Position numbers and translations under genes: made by a program. From Euryodendron excelsum (lineage: Eukaryota; Streptophyta; Magnoliopsida; Ericales; Pentaphylacaceae): a stretch of 64,000 nucleotides of DNA. The notes under the pieces are model-generated. The model did no database searches. It had not been told where the DNA came from and saw nothing but the letters and a program-made list of their open reading frames with translations. Every line of letters starts with the position of its first letter. Position 1 is the stretch's first letter. Positions 23,059 through 34,801 of this stretch are shown here, piece by piece. Where the stretch lies: positions 44,665,001 to 44,729,000 of the forward strand of contig CM065387.1 in the NCBI GenBank assembly GCA_033060915.1, given 5' to 3'.

Positions 23059-24430
23059 ATACCCAAACCCTGACCCTACATGCCATCTTCTCAACCATCT
23101 AAGCATAATGCTTGCTAGCTGTATCGCAACGATCAAAATTGAAAATGGACCACATTATAAATAGGGGGTCTCCTATTTATAGACTTTTTTGTCATGGTAT
23201 GGCTATGTCATGAAGAAGGCCAAATTCACCACAGCGGCATAGCCATGCCATGTGGTGTCTCTCTTGTTCACTACGGATTTGGATGCCTTGTTTTTTTAGG
23301 GGAGGAAGTGTGGCTCCACCAGAATTTTGACACCTCAGCAAAGATGATGTCATGAAATGATGTCATGCTGATGTCATGCAAAACGGCATTAAAATGCCGT
23401 TAAAATTGAAGGAAAGCCTTCATGGAATTTTGACGTTGTGATAACGACATCCTTGTGCCGTGAAGGTCTAATTTTGGCCTTTATGGCCCTTGAATGTCGT
23501 CAATCACGACATCCTTGTACCATGATGCCCACTTGTTACCTTATACAGCATCTACATACCTCAAGTTGAATTTCAGGGTATTTTGTTATGTTTGGACAAC
23601 CTCTAGTCCAATTTTGAGGTCCCGATTGACGTATCGGGCTTCAAGAGATGATTCTCAGGATCAGGGGCTCTTTGGAATTTATTTGGGCCTCCAGTTTGAG
23701 GATTTCTGAGGTTGGACCATCCTTCAGTCTTGTGAGACTCTAATTTAAGGCTTATCGAAGATATGTGATCTTCGGGAATAAGGTCATCGGAGTCAAATTG
23801 TTCTTTGGTCTGTTGGACTCCGGTTTAATTATGGTTGACCAACAGTTGAATTGCTCAGAGACGGATGTAAGAAGGGACCACTAAGGGTAGCTGCCCCATT
23901 GACTTGTCAACTTCCTTTATTTTTTAACAATTTTTTTATATTTATATGATCTTAGGTTGCAAATGTATATTTTACCCCCACTAAATTTACTAAACGTATA
24001 AATTTGTTCTCCTATGAATTTATTAATATATACTTTTGCAGTCATTGAATATCACTAAACATGTAGCAAAATGTATAAATATGTGTGCTAGCATCATTAA
24101 CTCTTCATTATTTAGCCAAATAACAACACAATCTCAATTCTTAACCCTTTATTCTAATATTAAATTAAAATACTCTAGAACATTTAATTTTTTCTCTATC
24201 TAACTATTATCTACTACAATTTTAAAAGGTTAAAAAAGATCCAAATATTAAAAAAATTTGTATTCACCCTTTAATTATATCTACAGACGCTTAATTACTC
24301 AAATTCCAAAACCTATTCTTAAAATTACAAAACCTAGCCAGTCAAATTTGGGTTAACAAAGGCGGGGTTTTTTTGTTTTTTTTTTTTTTTGACGTTTTTA
24401 ATATAATTAATATTGTTAATCAAAAAATAA
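23059..24430. other. Non-coding region upstream of the TAF1C-like gene
   Basis: No supported gene. The part to about 23900 looks repeat-derived and contains an inverted TATA hairpin (23156-23181), an inverted pair CATGGTATGGCTATG / CATAGCCATGCCATG, and repeats of GACGACATCCTTGT-like sequence near 23445 and 23500. The part 23920-24430 is AT-rich and probably proximal upstream sequence of the next gene. Confidence 0.45.
23156..23181. repeat. Hairpin with a TATA box on each strand
   Basis: Arms TATAAATAGG (23156-23165) and CCTATTTATA (23172-23181) are perfect inverted repeats around a 6-base loop. Each arm is a TATA-box consensus on its own strand. Confidence 0.85.
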
Positions 24431-24433
24431 TTT

Positions 24434-24440
24434 TATATAA
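24434..24440 (+). promoter_or_regulatory. Candidate TATA box of the TAF1C-like gene
   Basis: TATATAA about 235 bases before the ATG, followed by a C/T-rich stretch typical of plant transcription starts. Weak evidence in AT-rich DNA. Confidence 0.3.
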
Positions 24441-24671
24441 TTCGTTTCGCTCCCACACCAGAAATCCTAGATCCGTCAAGCTTGCCCGGTCTCTCTTCCA
24501 TTTGCTTTAACGGTCGGGTTGTAGTCTGCGTACAAGAAGAGTCCAAGGCACTATGGAAAAACTAACCCTAGTTTGTAGTTGCCGGGAATACAGAAAACAG
24601 AGAATGCTTTGATTAGTTGGCTGGACAGAAAGCCTGAACAGCTGAAGAACAAAGCTTCAACAAGAAGACGA

Positions 24672-27455
24672 ATGGACTTATCCGAGGAATGGAAGTCAAT
24701 GTGGCCGATCTCATCCGTCTTCTCCGCCCCACTCCTCCTCTCAAGCGGCGGCGGCGAGTCTCCTTCGAAAACCGAAATAGAAGTAGGACCTCTCATCTTC
24801 AACCCCTCTCCTGCAACCCTAACCCTGCTCTTCTCCTCTCCCTCTCTCGCTACCCTCCTTCCTCCCCCTTTCCCCCACCTCCCTCTCTCTCGATTCCTCT
24901 CCACCACTCCCTCCCCCAACGACCCCTCCTCCCTCCTCCCTTCCACCAGTTCCTCCGTCGCCACCTCCTTCGGCCCCCAACTCCCCGACCCCGCTGCCGC
25001 ATTTCCTTACAACCGCCTCCAGTTGCTCCGCTGCCCCGGCACCAATTCTGTTCTCCTCTTCTTCCCCACAGGCGACAACTCCGACCGAGTCGGGTTCGTC
25101 TCGTTGTCTGTCGAAGATTCTAAGTTGAATATTAACAGAGGAGATGGGGGTGGAGTTTTCACGGCAAAGGACAAGTTGAACCATCGGATTCTCAGATTAT
25201 TGGTTAACCCTGCGGCACATTCTTGTTCTTGTTCTGGTAATTCTTCTGTTTCTGTCACTACTACTACTATTGGGTATTTACTGGCTTGCACCATGTACGC
25301 TGTCCATTGGTATAGTGTCAGAATTAGGGGACTTGGTTCGGAATCTGAGAGGCCTCTGTTAAATTTTCTGGGTATTAAGTTGTTTAAGAGTTGTTCTGTT
25401 GTGCATGCTTGTTGGAGTCCGCATTTGCCTGAAGAGAGCGTGGTACTCCTAGAGGGCGGTGAATTGTTCTTGTTCGATTTAGATTATTGTTCTAAAACTC
25501 TGAGTTCAAATGCTAGATTTAGTGGAAAAAGGCTGAGAGTGCCCTGGAAAGATTCCACTAGTTGGGAAAAAGGCGGATGGTTCAGTTGTGAATTTAGTTG
25601 GCATCCGAGAATTTTGATTGTTGCTCATTCCAGTGCTGTTTTTCTTCTTGATTTGAGGCCTGAGGGACGCAATGTGAGTTGTTTGCTGAAAATTGAGACA
25701 TTGCCCATGTGTAATTCTGTACAAAATGATCGATTTGTTGCATTCTCTAGGGCAGGTTCTGATGGCTTCTGTTTTGTTGTGGCCTCTAACCATTGGCTAC
25801 TTCTTTGCGATGTGCGGAAGCCATTTATGCCATTGTTGCAATGGGCACATGATCTTGCTAACTTGTCTTACATTAATGTGTTTTCATTGTCTGACTTGAG
25901 GCCACATTCTAAGGATGATCATTTTAAGTGGGTTTCTGAGTTGGGCCACTGCATTATAATGGGATCATTTTGGAACTGTGAATTTAGTCTATTTTGCTAT
26001 GGACCACACCCTAGAGGAACTGTTGCTTCTGAAATTTCAAGTTTCTGCAAGTCATTTTATGCATGGGAACTCCCGTCAGAGCTGTCACTGTCAGGTCGTG
26101 AGTGTCACTGTGGAAGTTGTCTTGTGAGAGAAGAGTTCTCAAGGGATGTTCTTCCTGAATGGATTGACTGGCGGCAGAAGAAAGAAATTGTTTTGGGGTT
26201 TGGCATCCTTGACAAAGACCTCCACGCCAAGATGTCTGACCTGGATGGTTTTGGTGGCTTTACAGTGATTAGGCTGATGTCTTCAGGGAAGCTTGAATCA
26301 CAGAGATACTATGCTTCATGGGAATTTGTGAAAGTGTTGGAAGAAGCACACAAAGAATCATCTCTTCATTTTAAAGACTCTCTTTTATACGCCATGGGTG
26401 ATGGGGATTATAGATTTCCCAAGAGATTCAAGTACCTAAAACTCGATTACCTGAATGGGTATATGAATGGTAATCTTGCCAAACTTCTGTTTACAAAATT
26501 GAAAAAACCTGGTAGGGGTCCTCATGAAAAGGGTTCCTTTAGTGCAGATTTCCATGGAGGCATATGTAAGAAGTTAAAGGAATTTGGGTTTAGTAGATTT
26601 GGATCATCTCCTGCCATTCCCGATGTGTTGAAAGACATCCGACTGCTAACCAGCATCCATGAGGTTGCTTTGAGGAGAATTTGGGCAGGCTTGCCCACGG
26701 ATCTTTTGCAGTTGGCTTTTTCTTGCTACTCAGAGTTCCTTGAAGTTCTTGTAGACCACAAGAAGGTGTCCTTGGAATTCCTAGATGTGCCCAGCCAACC
26801 CCAGTTGCCCCCTTTTGTGTTCCGGATGCCTTCGTGCCGTAGCAGTAAGTGGTCGCAGAAGGTACAGCCTGGTACTGCTTTTGTGGGTCCAGTTCTTCCT
26901 ACTCCTGTTCCGCTTACTCTTCACAAGCTACGTATGGAAGAAGAAGCAGGTGTATTGTCAGCTAACGCTGAACTCAGTAACCAGTGCAATGAAGTTATAC
27001 AGGTGGCTAGTGGAATGGCTCTATCAGGTTCTGGCTCTGATGTTCATAATGACCATGCTGTTTCACTTGCTGACGATAGAGATGAAATGGGCTTCGATAC
27101 CCAAAAAGTGAATAATTTCTCTTTACATAAACCAGCTGCATTCTCTTGTAAGTTCTCTACCATGGATTCTACGCTGGAGAATTCTGTTTGTGACAATACG
27201 AGATTTACAACCTTTATTTCCAAAACACCTGAAAAGGAGCTTGTCCCCAACATCAGAATGGAAATGGTTGGACCAGAACTGTTTAATTCTGTGTCACCAT
27301 TGGAGTTGAAGTTTGATGATCATACGATAAACTTTGGGCCGAAGGAATTGAAAACGTTCAAATTGTTGAGGAGACAGTACTCAAACTTTTTACAAAGCTT
27401 TAATATAAATCAGGACTTTTTTGAGAGTTCCAACTTCCAGAAACAAGAGCAGTGA
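24672..27455 (+). CDS. TAF1C-like RNA polymerase I transcription factor subunit (927 aa)
   Basis: A single uninterrupted exon from ATG 24672 (MDLSEEWKSMWPISSVF) to TGA 27455. The frame is also open upstream to 24579 but without an ATG. The sequence resembles plant proteins annotated as TATA-box-binding-protein-associated factor, RNA polymerase I subunit C. In animals TAF1C is part of the SL1 factor that recruits Pol I to rDNA promoters. Landmarks: a Ser/Pro-rich N-terminal part (to about residue 120); a long beta-propeller-like region with HWLLLCDVRKPFMPLLQWAH at about 373-392; VLPEWIDWRQKKEIVLGFG at about 490; a helical stretch around RRIWAGLPTDLLQLAFSCY at about 666; SQPQLPPFVFRMPSCRSSKWS at about 707; and a polar tail. 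It should act in the nucleolus. The N-terminal 150 residues are GC-rich and pyrimidine-biased. It is intact and isolated among repeats. Family call from remembered motifs; the plant role is inferred. Confidence 0.85.
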   Translation: MDLSEEWKSMWPISSVFSAPLLLSSGGGESPSKTEIEVGPLIFNPSPATLTLLFSSPSLATLLPPPFPHLPLSRFLSTTPSPNDPSSLLPSTSSSVATSFGPQLPDPAAAFPYNRLQLLRCPGTNSVLLFFPTGDNSDRVGFVSLSVEDSKLNINRGDGGGVFTAKDKLNHRILRLLVNPAAHSCSCSGNSSVSVTTTTIGYLLACTMYAVHWYSVRIRGLGSESERPLLNFLGIKLFKSCSVVHACWSPHLPEESVVLLEGGELFLFDLDYCSKTLSSNARFSGKRLRVPWKDSTSWEKGGWFSCEFSWHPRILIVAHSSAVFLLDLRPEGRNVSCLLKIETLPMCNSVQNDRFVAFSRAGSDGFCFVVASNHWLLLCDVRKPFMPLLQWAHDLANLSYINVFSLSDLRPHSKDDHFKWVSELGHCIIMGSFWNCEFSLFCYGPHPRGTVASEISSFCKSFYAWELPSELSLSGRECHCGSCLVREEFSRDVLPEWIDWRQKKEIVLGFGILDKDLHAKMSDLDGFGGFTVIRLMSSGKLESQRYYASWEFVKVLEEAHKESSLHFKDSLLYAMGDGDYRFPKRFKYLKLDYLNGYMNGNLAKLLFTKLKKPGRGPHEKGSFSADFHGGICKKLKEFGFSRFGSSPAIPDVLKDIRLLTSIHEVALRRIWAGLPTDLLQLAFSCYSEFLEVLVDHKKVSLEFLDVPSQPQLPPFVFRMPSCRSSKWSQKVQPGTAFVGPVLPTPVPLTLHKLRMEEEAGVLSANAELSNQCNEVIQVASGMALSGSGSDVHNDHAVSLADDRDEMGFDTQKVNNFSLHKPAAFSCKFSTMDSTLENSVCDNTRFTTFISKTPEKELVPNIRMEMVGPELFNSVSPLELKFDDHTINFGPKELKTFKLLRRQYSNFLQSFNINQDFFESSNFQKQEQ

Positions 27456-29428
27456 TATTCTTTTTCGATTGTCTTTTTCCAATTCCTAACCTAGGATCAA
27501 AGGAACGGCAAGTTTATAGAGCTAGAACAGAAATTCTATTGTATACATCACATTCAAAAACAGAAAAGTTCCTTTACTTTGGGAAATCAGAGAATCATTT
27601 GACCCATTCCTTTGTTTTCGGTTTTTGTTTTTGTTTTTTTTGTTTTTTTTTTTGTCTCAATTGCCAGTGAGTTGAAGTCAAATGTTGTGTTCCACACTTC
27701 CTATAAATTGCTTTGCCAATGTTTCATCTGCACCAAAAAAAAAAAATGGCGAGTTAGCATGTTTTCAACCTTAGAACCTAAAAAGTCAATACCCAGCAAT
27801 GCTACAATCTTAATAATGTTGTCTTCTTCTTAGCATTGTGGAATCAGTTGCATAGAGAGAGAAATTTCTGAGACAATTAAGTTCTCCAAAATTGAAAGAA
27901 GACAATGTCAGATTTTGCTTAAAATGCAGATTGTATGTTTGATTGCAGTGGAAGAAGTGGATGTCTAAATAAGCTAGGTACTTATCAGTAAGTTCATCTT
28001 TACTTCTCCATGGTTATTGGTATTGGTTTACTGTTATTTAGTTATGTGCTTAATTTCTTGTTATATGAAGAGCCCTTTATGTAACTTGCTTACAAGAACT
28101 CTTTTTTCTTTTTCTTAAAAGATATGCTTTTCAAATCTCCGATTGCATATGAAACAAATACATTTGTCGTAGTTAGATTCCGTTGTAAACGTTGCCCTAG
28201 GAGAATTCCAGAACTGCCACTAAATTTATGTACATTGTCAGATTATACTTAATGCTCAGAGGTCATCTTATTTTTTTTTTTTTTAGTTTTTTTATTCATT
28301 TCTGGTTTATGTCAAAACATGTTGGTGATGTAAAACAAAGCATTGGATGTATAAATTTCCAACTTGGTTCCCTAGACACATTCCTATTAGGTTGAAATAT
28401 ATCAATTAGTCTATTAATCAAAGAGACTCAGGAGACTGAGCCATAGATCAAACAAGGAGCATTTAGAAACTAATGATCAATAATTTTGAGAGCATAATGC
28501 ACCCAAAACCATCAATGATCTCCTGTTCTAGAAATCCTACCTTTATAGTCCTCATTCTTTTTATTATTATAAAGATTTTCTGCATGAACAGATATGTGTG
28601 ATCCTTGTACCTGCTGCCATATCTTCTACTTAGAACCTACTCAATGCCATCTTGCATACCTAAGCAATGGGTCCTAACCACCATCAATTTGTGTTTAATA
28701 GAGCCTCTTCATGTGTTATGTGTAAGAAGGCTTATTGCCAGTGGACAACTTGATTATACATGGTAATGTGACTCATTATATTTGGCATTATCTTTTCTCT
28801 TTGGATTTCAGTGGGTGTTGCCTTAATTCCAATTGGAGTTTGGGATAAGAGTGGGAATGGAAGCAGTTCACTCCTCATACTCTCTTCAGTTGAAAGCTAT
28901 TTATCCAGATATTTTTTTTCTTCTTTCTATTTTCGTTCTTTTTTATCATGAAAATCTTCAAAGGGAATTCAGACTGGATATTTGTATTGTGGAGTTTATA
29001 AAGTCCCTCAGCATTTAAGCTCCTCGTATACTTTGCAAGTATTTGGCTCTTGCCTTTTCTGTTTTTTTTTTTATTATAACAATTTGATTTGTAAATGTTT
29101 TGCATCATCTACCTGATTATTGGTATAGGAAACACAGCACTGTAATTGGTCCATCTACTGGAGCCTAAGGTACGTTGGGAACTTGGGAGCTGAAGACTAT
29201 ATGTTCCGGGTGATGGAACTTCTGGCTAAAATCATGTTATATTGTATGGACGGTGTCACGTACCAACCTTCTAAAGACTAAATTAGACCAGCTCAAAATT
29301 AGTGATGTTTTCCAATACCTTTCAGAATTCAAGTGCCAATTTCAATTATTTAATATCTAGATTTCTTTGATGCATTTCCTCTAAAATGCACAATAAAAGA
29401 ATGCTGAATTTCCAGTGGCAATTTGCAG
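27456..29428. other. Non-coding interval between TAF1C-like gene and ADH-like remnant
   Basis: Holds the 3'UTR of the TAF1C-like gene and T-rich sequence with several T-runs (27640, 28270, 29060). I looked for the missing 5' exons of the ADH-like gene (expected to encode the first zinc-ligand Cys and the GHE motif) and found none. The last 40 bases end in a good acceptor TTTGCAG at 29428, so this is partly the remains of an intron. Confidence 0.5.
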
Positions 29429-30829
29429 GATCATAGAGAGCGTTGGGCAAGGAGTGACTGAATTTGAAGAGGGGGACCATGTGCTTACGTTATTTACTGG
29501 AGAATGCATGAGATGCAGACAGTGTACCTCTGGTAAAAGCAACATTTGCCAAGTACTGGGATTGGAAAGAAGAGGTTTAATGCACAGTGATCAAGGAACA
29601 TGCTTCTCAGTAAAAGGAAGGCCTATCTATCATTATTGTGCAGTTTCAAGTTTCAGTGAGTATACAGTCGTGCACTCTGGATGTGCTGTCAAAGTCAGTT
29701 CACTTGCCCCTCTAGACAAAATATGCCTTCTTAGTTGTAGGGTGGCTGCAGGTAAGATTTCTTATGGAATTGTCGTCATCAGGTCAGATTACCCCCGAGC
29801 CTCTGGTTTTGTTGCTTTGTGCCATCCATAAATTTTACTTGCCTTTGCTTTGTGCTGACTAGTGCTTTTATTTCTGCTTCTAGAACCATAACTTTGCGCC
29901 TACTAAACTGTATCCCTTGAAACCAGAAAATGAAGCTAAAAAGATAGGATAGAGGGCGTTCTGGCTTGAGTGGGTCTTTGCATAGAGCCTATGGGAAGTT
30001 CATTACGTTGGATTGGGTTGTGGCTTGGAGGATAATTTGCTTTAATTCAACATGGTTAACCTCACGGACTTCTAGGGATGGACTACGTCTATGTTGAAGG
30101 CAGTTGTACCATCTAGTTGTGTTGCAATGGCATACATTTTTAGAGTTCAGATACTTCAAAACATGTTAGACAGTACAAACTTCTTGCTGACAAGCTTGGT
30201 GGAAAGGTTCTTATAAGGGATAATTTGATAAAGAGAAAGCTATGATGTGCATTCTTTGGCTCATTTTTCTAACGGCTTAGGTCCTTTGCTCAAATTTCAC
30301 CAGCTGCCTGATAGTTATGTTTCATGTTTTGCACACTCATGTGGGGAATTGGCTGCAGGTGAGGCCCATCAGGGGGAATTACATAAGTTACACCTCCTTA
30401 ATAGCTAAAGCTTTTGGATGAGTTGATTGTTTGCATTCCATGATGTGATCTCTCACTAAATAGAGATGGGATGTTGATATTCAGTCTTGCTAGTGCCCAT
30501 GAAGGCTATGTTGGACTATTGAGAATTTGACCTGTAACATATGTGAACTTTTAAGTTTATTCACAATATATGGTTTAAAAGCTGGAGTGCATTTCTGCTG
30601 CTTTGTTGAAATAGGATATGTTGTGATAAGAAAATTTAAGCTCATTAATTTGGTGTGAGTTGTTTACAACTACTAGCATATGTGTTGGTAAGGACTAAGG
30701 ACTCATAAGAGTGGTGGTGGGGAGGTCGAACTTAGGGGGTATAGGTGTTGGCAGTTTCCAGGGTTCAAAATTGGCCTAAGGAGCATTTTGGGGTTCCCCC
30801 TCACATGTTTCTTATGTTTATGATAGTGT

Positions 30830-31080
30830 GATTAGGGCATTGGGCCGAGCTGAGCCGAGTTTAGAATTGTTCAGGCTCGGCTTGGCCAATACTTCTTCTG
30901 TTTGAGCTGAAGTTCGAGTCACTTTTAAGCTTTAGTGTTCAAGCTTGGCTCGGTTTTCAAGAAACACAATCGATGCTAACTTGGCTCAGCTTGAAAAGAA
31001 GTTATGAGCCCAAACTCGAGCTCGAGCTCAAATTATAGCTCAGCTCATGCTACCTTTATTTAGCTGGATCATTTAAAGAG
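30830..31080. repeat. GAGCTCGAGCT-type repeat patch in intron
   Basis: Dense degenerate copies of GAGCTGAGCCGAG, GGCTCGGCTTGG and CTCGAGCTCGAGCTC. This patchy palindromic pattern is common in plant introns and spacers and is probably a remnant of a non-autonomous element. Ends are not defined. Confidence 0.55.
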
Positions 31081-31164
31081 CATGTACTGATATGCAGTTT
31101 TTTATCAGCACTGTGTAGACAAAAGCTGAATAGCTCAGCATTTGACCAACACAATGTTAGTAGA

Positions 31165-31305
31165 GGAAAATGCTATATGTAATCCTATTTGTCAATCTTT
31201 TTTCTCACTCCTAGACGCAGGTGAATAGGTCCCACATGAATTTATTATTGTGAGTCCTACCCCCTTGTGTCTAGGAGTGAGAAAAGGGATTACATATAGT
31301 ATTCC
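31165..31305. mobile_element. Small MITE, 141 bp, near-palindromic
   Basis: Terminal inverted repeats: left GGAAAATGCTATATGTAATC, right (reverse complement) GGAATACTATATGTAATCCC. Inner arms also pair (TTTCTCACTCCTAGACGCAG with its partner near 31268-31286), so the whole unit can fold as one hairpin. It lies in the first intron of the ADH-like remnant. No clear target duplication could be assigned. Confidence 0.7.
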
Positions 31306-31994
31306 TGTATGATGTATCATGTGCCAACTGTTATCCAACTCCATTTGCATTACATAAAAAAATCTTCTTTTTTTTGTCAAAAGGAAAATAAATAACCCAT
31401 AAAACAAGCCCAACTGGGATTGTCTCAAATTTTAAAAGCAATGTCTTGCAGCAAAAACCCAACCAAAGTAATCAGAAAAAAAAATTAGAAAGAAATTTAG
31501 AAACAGTGTCCATCTTCAATCACTATGAGTCTATTAAAGAGAAAAAAAATCTCTCTGAAGGATAACTACCAATCTACAACTAAGTGTTTATACAAGAAAA
31601 ATATCCTAAACTAGTGAGTGCTCTATGTACGCTGAAGTTCTCTGAACTAGTTATCTACCATTCTGAAAGGGAAAAAAAAAAGCAAGTAAACAACCAAAAA
31701 AGATCCTTAACTAAGATTCCATCTCTTGGCCTTCATGCTCATCCTGCAAAGCAAAATAAAAAAGAAGTTCAGAAAATATCATCTGACTGCAAATGCTTAA
31801 ATACTATATAGTAGAATAAAAGGAATAAAACACACTCACAAAAGCCTCATAATGAGATCTGCAGCACAACACCCAATACTACTCTAAGCATACTTCTTGC
31901 ATGGACTCTTCATCACTCTGCAATGGTTTAAAATTTATGTTCTTAGATTAAACCATAAAAACAAATCTAAAAATAGACTTAAATGTGCATATAC

Positions 31995-32975
31995 TTACCT
32001 CTAATGACTTAGTCACTCCAAAATTAGAATGTAGCCAATCCCTGCCACAAACCAAAGCCTGCACCGTCTCTGGTTTCTAAGAGCTTCTATGTTGATCAAG
32101 AACTCAACCTCCAGTGCTAAAAAGCAGACTCTGAAGCTATAGTGCTAATAGCAATTGATAATACGCTTGCAATACGGCACTTGAGAGTGCTTGCCTTCCA
32201 CCAATCTAAAGCATCAAAATAAACATATGATTCCCCTCTCTGAATATAACATCCTTCTTCCAAATATATGTCCAAATCCGATTTACTTGGTTCCAATTGT
32301 ATCCAACTCTTGAGACCACATATCTAATTTTGCCCCACTCTCGGTTTTTCCGTTAGCATTGCAGCTGGTAATAGTACTACTAGAAGAGATGCATACTTGA
32401 GAATCACAAGTTCCCATATTGCTTGAAGCATGAGCAACAACATAATCACCATGAAGTTCATACAATGAAGTACGAATAAGATTGATGTGTTTCTCAGATT
32501 CAAAAGTGGAATAAATTTTTCGAAAACAAAATTCAATCAGCTTCCACTTGTATCTAGGTTCCAAAACTGCTGCCATAGCCATTAATACATTACAATCCCC
32601 CAATGTTTATCAAAATTTTCTCTCATCTTAAAAGTCATATCTCTCATGTAGTTCCTATCATCAACCAATTTTTTATTTAAAATGTCCTTTATTTCCAATT
32701 CTCTGGAAGAAATAAGTTAGATATGGGGTAAGAAGAACCATAGAAAACATTTGTAGCTTCATTAAAAGCATCCAAAAACTTACAGATTTCCTGAGCCCTC
32801 TTCCAATCTTCTGCTGATGGTAGCCACTGGTAGTATGGATGTCTTTCTTTGTAACTTGGAAATACTTCCTTGAAGGCCAATACAGATTCTAGCGTTGCAC
32901 TCTTAGAGTTCTGATGTGTAGGCACATCAAGAATCAAATGTTTTGACGTTGGAAGCTGCAATTGCTTACAATATC
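31995..32975 (-). pseudogene. hAT transposase C-terminal fragment, broken
   Basis: Reading leftward: a segment with PYYQWLPSAEDWKRAQEICKF and NATNVFYGSSYPISNLF-like sequence (32961-32689); then the RNase H-like core with MAMAAVLEPRYKWKLIEF (32603-32283); then a dimerisation domain recognisable as KSDLDIYLEEG, YFDALDWWKASTLKCRI and IASESAF (about 32290-32000), out of frame and with stops. Order and motifs match plant hAT (RICESLEEPER-like) transposases. The N-terminal zinc-finger half is missing. It lies antisense in the first intron of the ADH-like remnant; no terminal repeats were identified. Confidence 0.85.
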
Positions 32976-34790
32976 CGTGAACTTATGCTGTGAAATATTT
33001 GATACACTATTGTGAATTATTTTTTCAAATATTAACAATCTCCGTGAACTTAATGAATAGTAGTCAGATGCTGCCAAGTAGGGGCTGGAGGTGTATGGGA
33101 TATGGAAGCAGTGGATTACTGGTTGTTGTATTGTTCTGTGGCTGGACAATGACTGATGACTGCAGTCTTTTGTTCTTTTTGGTCTGTATTAGTTATGCAT
33201 TAATCTGCCTTGGAAGTGAATAATTTCCCAGAGATTTTGAGAGAAGCAAGACCTATGCATAGACAATAAAGGGAGGTGCTCACCACGGTGTCTGGTATAT
33301 CTGGAAGACAGAAACAGGAGGGTATTCTAATGATTGGAGCTCTCGGATTTTAAACTTAGGCATACTCTTCTAACCCTAATTTTTTGGCCAATTAATATGT
33401 TTTCTAGGCAAGCTAGTTTCTCTTTTGTTTAGGTCGTGGATGCTTGGTGTTTCCTTTCAAAGTTCAAGTGTGCTTGAGTTGCAAATTCCCCTCTCCTTGG
33501 GCAGATCCCTCCCAGAGGGTGCCTTGTACTGGAAGTTGCCTACATATGCAGGCGTAAGAATGATGAGATGGAATTGAGTGTGTTCCTTTAATGCCAACAA
33601 GAGGAAATGACTAATTGATTCTTCAACTCTATCTGTCAATGTGGAGAATCGATGACGGACTCCGTGAATTGAGTGTTTTCCTTTCTCCATCTAAAACCCT
33701 TTTTTAAGTGAACCTGAGGACCTAGCTGCTGCTTTATTTAAACAGCTAAGATAAGGTCTAAGACCGTCTCTTCTTTTCCACATCCTCATTCCTTGGTCAT
33801 GAGAACCTTGTGAATTGATATAATTTATCGGCATGCTTGTCTGAGGAGAGTAGTCTGACTTTTAGCGGTAGTCAGCTGTCCTCCTCCTCTTTCAATTTCC
33901 CTATTAAGGGTCAGTGTTTGCAAAAGTATTGATTTAATGTTCAATGATTCTCTCTAACGCTGTTTTTGTAAGTGAGATGGACAGGAGCTTTCTTATGTGT
34001 GTTTTGTTCAGTTTTATACCTGCTAGAAAAGAATGTTTTCAGGAGTTTAATGTTGAAAGAATTCTTTTTAGCTCTGTAGGTTTGCAGTTCATTCAGGGTA
34101 TAGAGATGTGCCAATGTTTTTTTTTTTTTCAAACTTGAATAACGTGAGAGTCTATGTTTTTTGTATTAATATGGCTCCAAGAATTATTTTTGTTTAAAAT
34201 GTGATGTTATCTCTATTGATATGGCTCCAAGCCTTCTTTTTCTTTCAGATGTGATCTCATTTCTCTTTCCTGTATTTTTCTTTCGTATATACCTTGATTC
34301 ACTTATTCATGTGTGTGTGATTGAGAAACCTTTGTTAGTTTGGAATGTGAACACTTAATGATTGGGAATGTGTTATTAGGTCTGGGTGCAGCTTGGAGGG
34401 TTGCTGATATAGCTGGAGGTTCAACAGTAGTTATTTTTGGTCTTGGAACTGTTGGCCTTGCTGTAAGTATGTGTAAACTTATTAACATCCTTTACCATCT
34501 ATATATTCCCAAGATTTCTAGCTTTTAGCCTTCATAACAATATTTCTTGTATGAATAGGTTGCACAAGGTGCCAAACTAAGGGGAGCATCTCGAATAATT
34601 GGTGTGGATACTAATCCTGAAAGGAATGAGAAAGGTATCATGGATTCAGCTCTTTATATTCTTACTTTGTCCGGCTTACAACATTAGAAGATCTCTTGAT
34701 TGTTCATTAGCTTCTCCTGTTGGTGCAGCAAAGGTTTTTGGAATAACAGATTTCATCAATCCAATTGACTACGATGAACCAATTCAACAG

Positions 34791-34801
34791 CTATTTTATG
34801 T
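34791..34801 (+). promoter_or_regulatory. Mutated splice donor with a downstream substitute
   Basis: The exon-4 coding sequence should end after CAACAG at 34790, but the next two bases are CT, not GT (CAG|CTATTTTAT). A GT at 34800-34801 (TAT|GTAATT) is 9 bases downstream and would add three in-frame residues (LFY) before the next exon. The mutation is inferred from family alignment recalled by eye. Confidence 0.55.

Noticed and set aside
24551..25294. Long antisense frames over the start of the TAF1C-like gene
   Set aside because: They mirror a GC- and pyrimidine-rich coding segment; low-complexity Glu/Gly/Arg peptides with no recognisable family.
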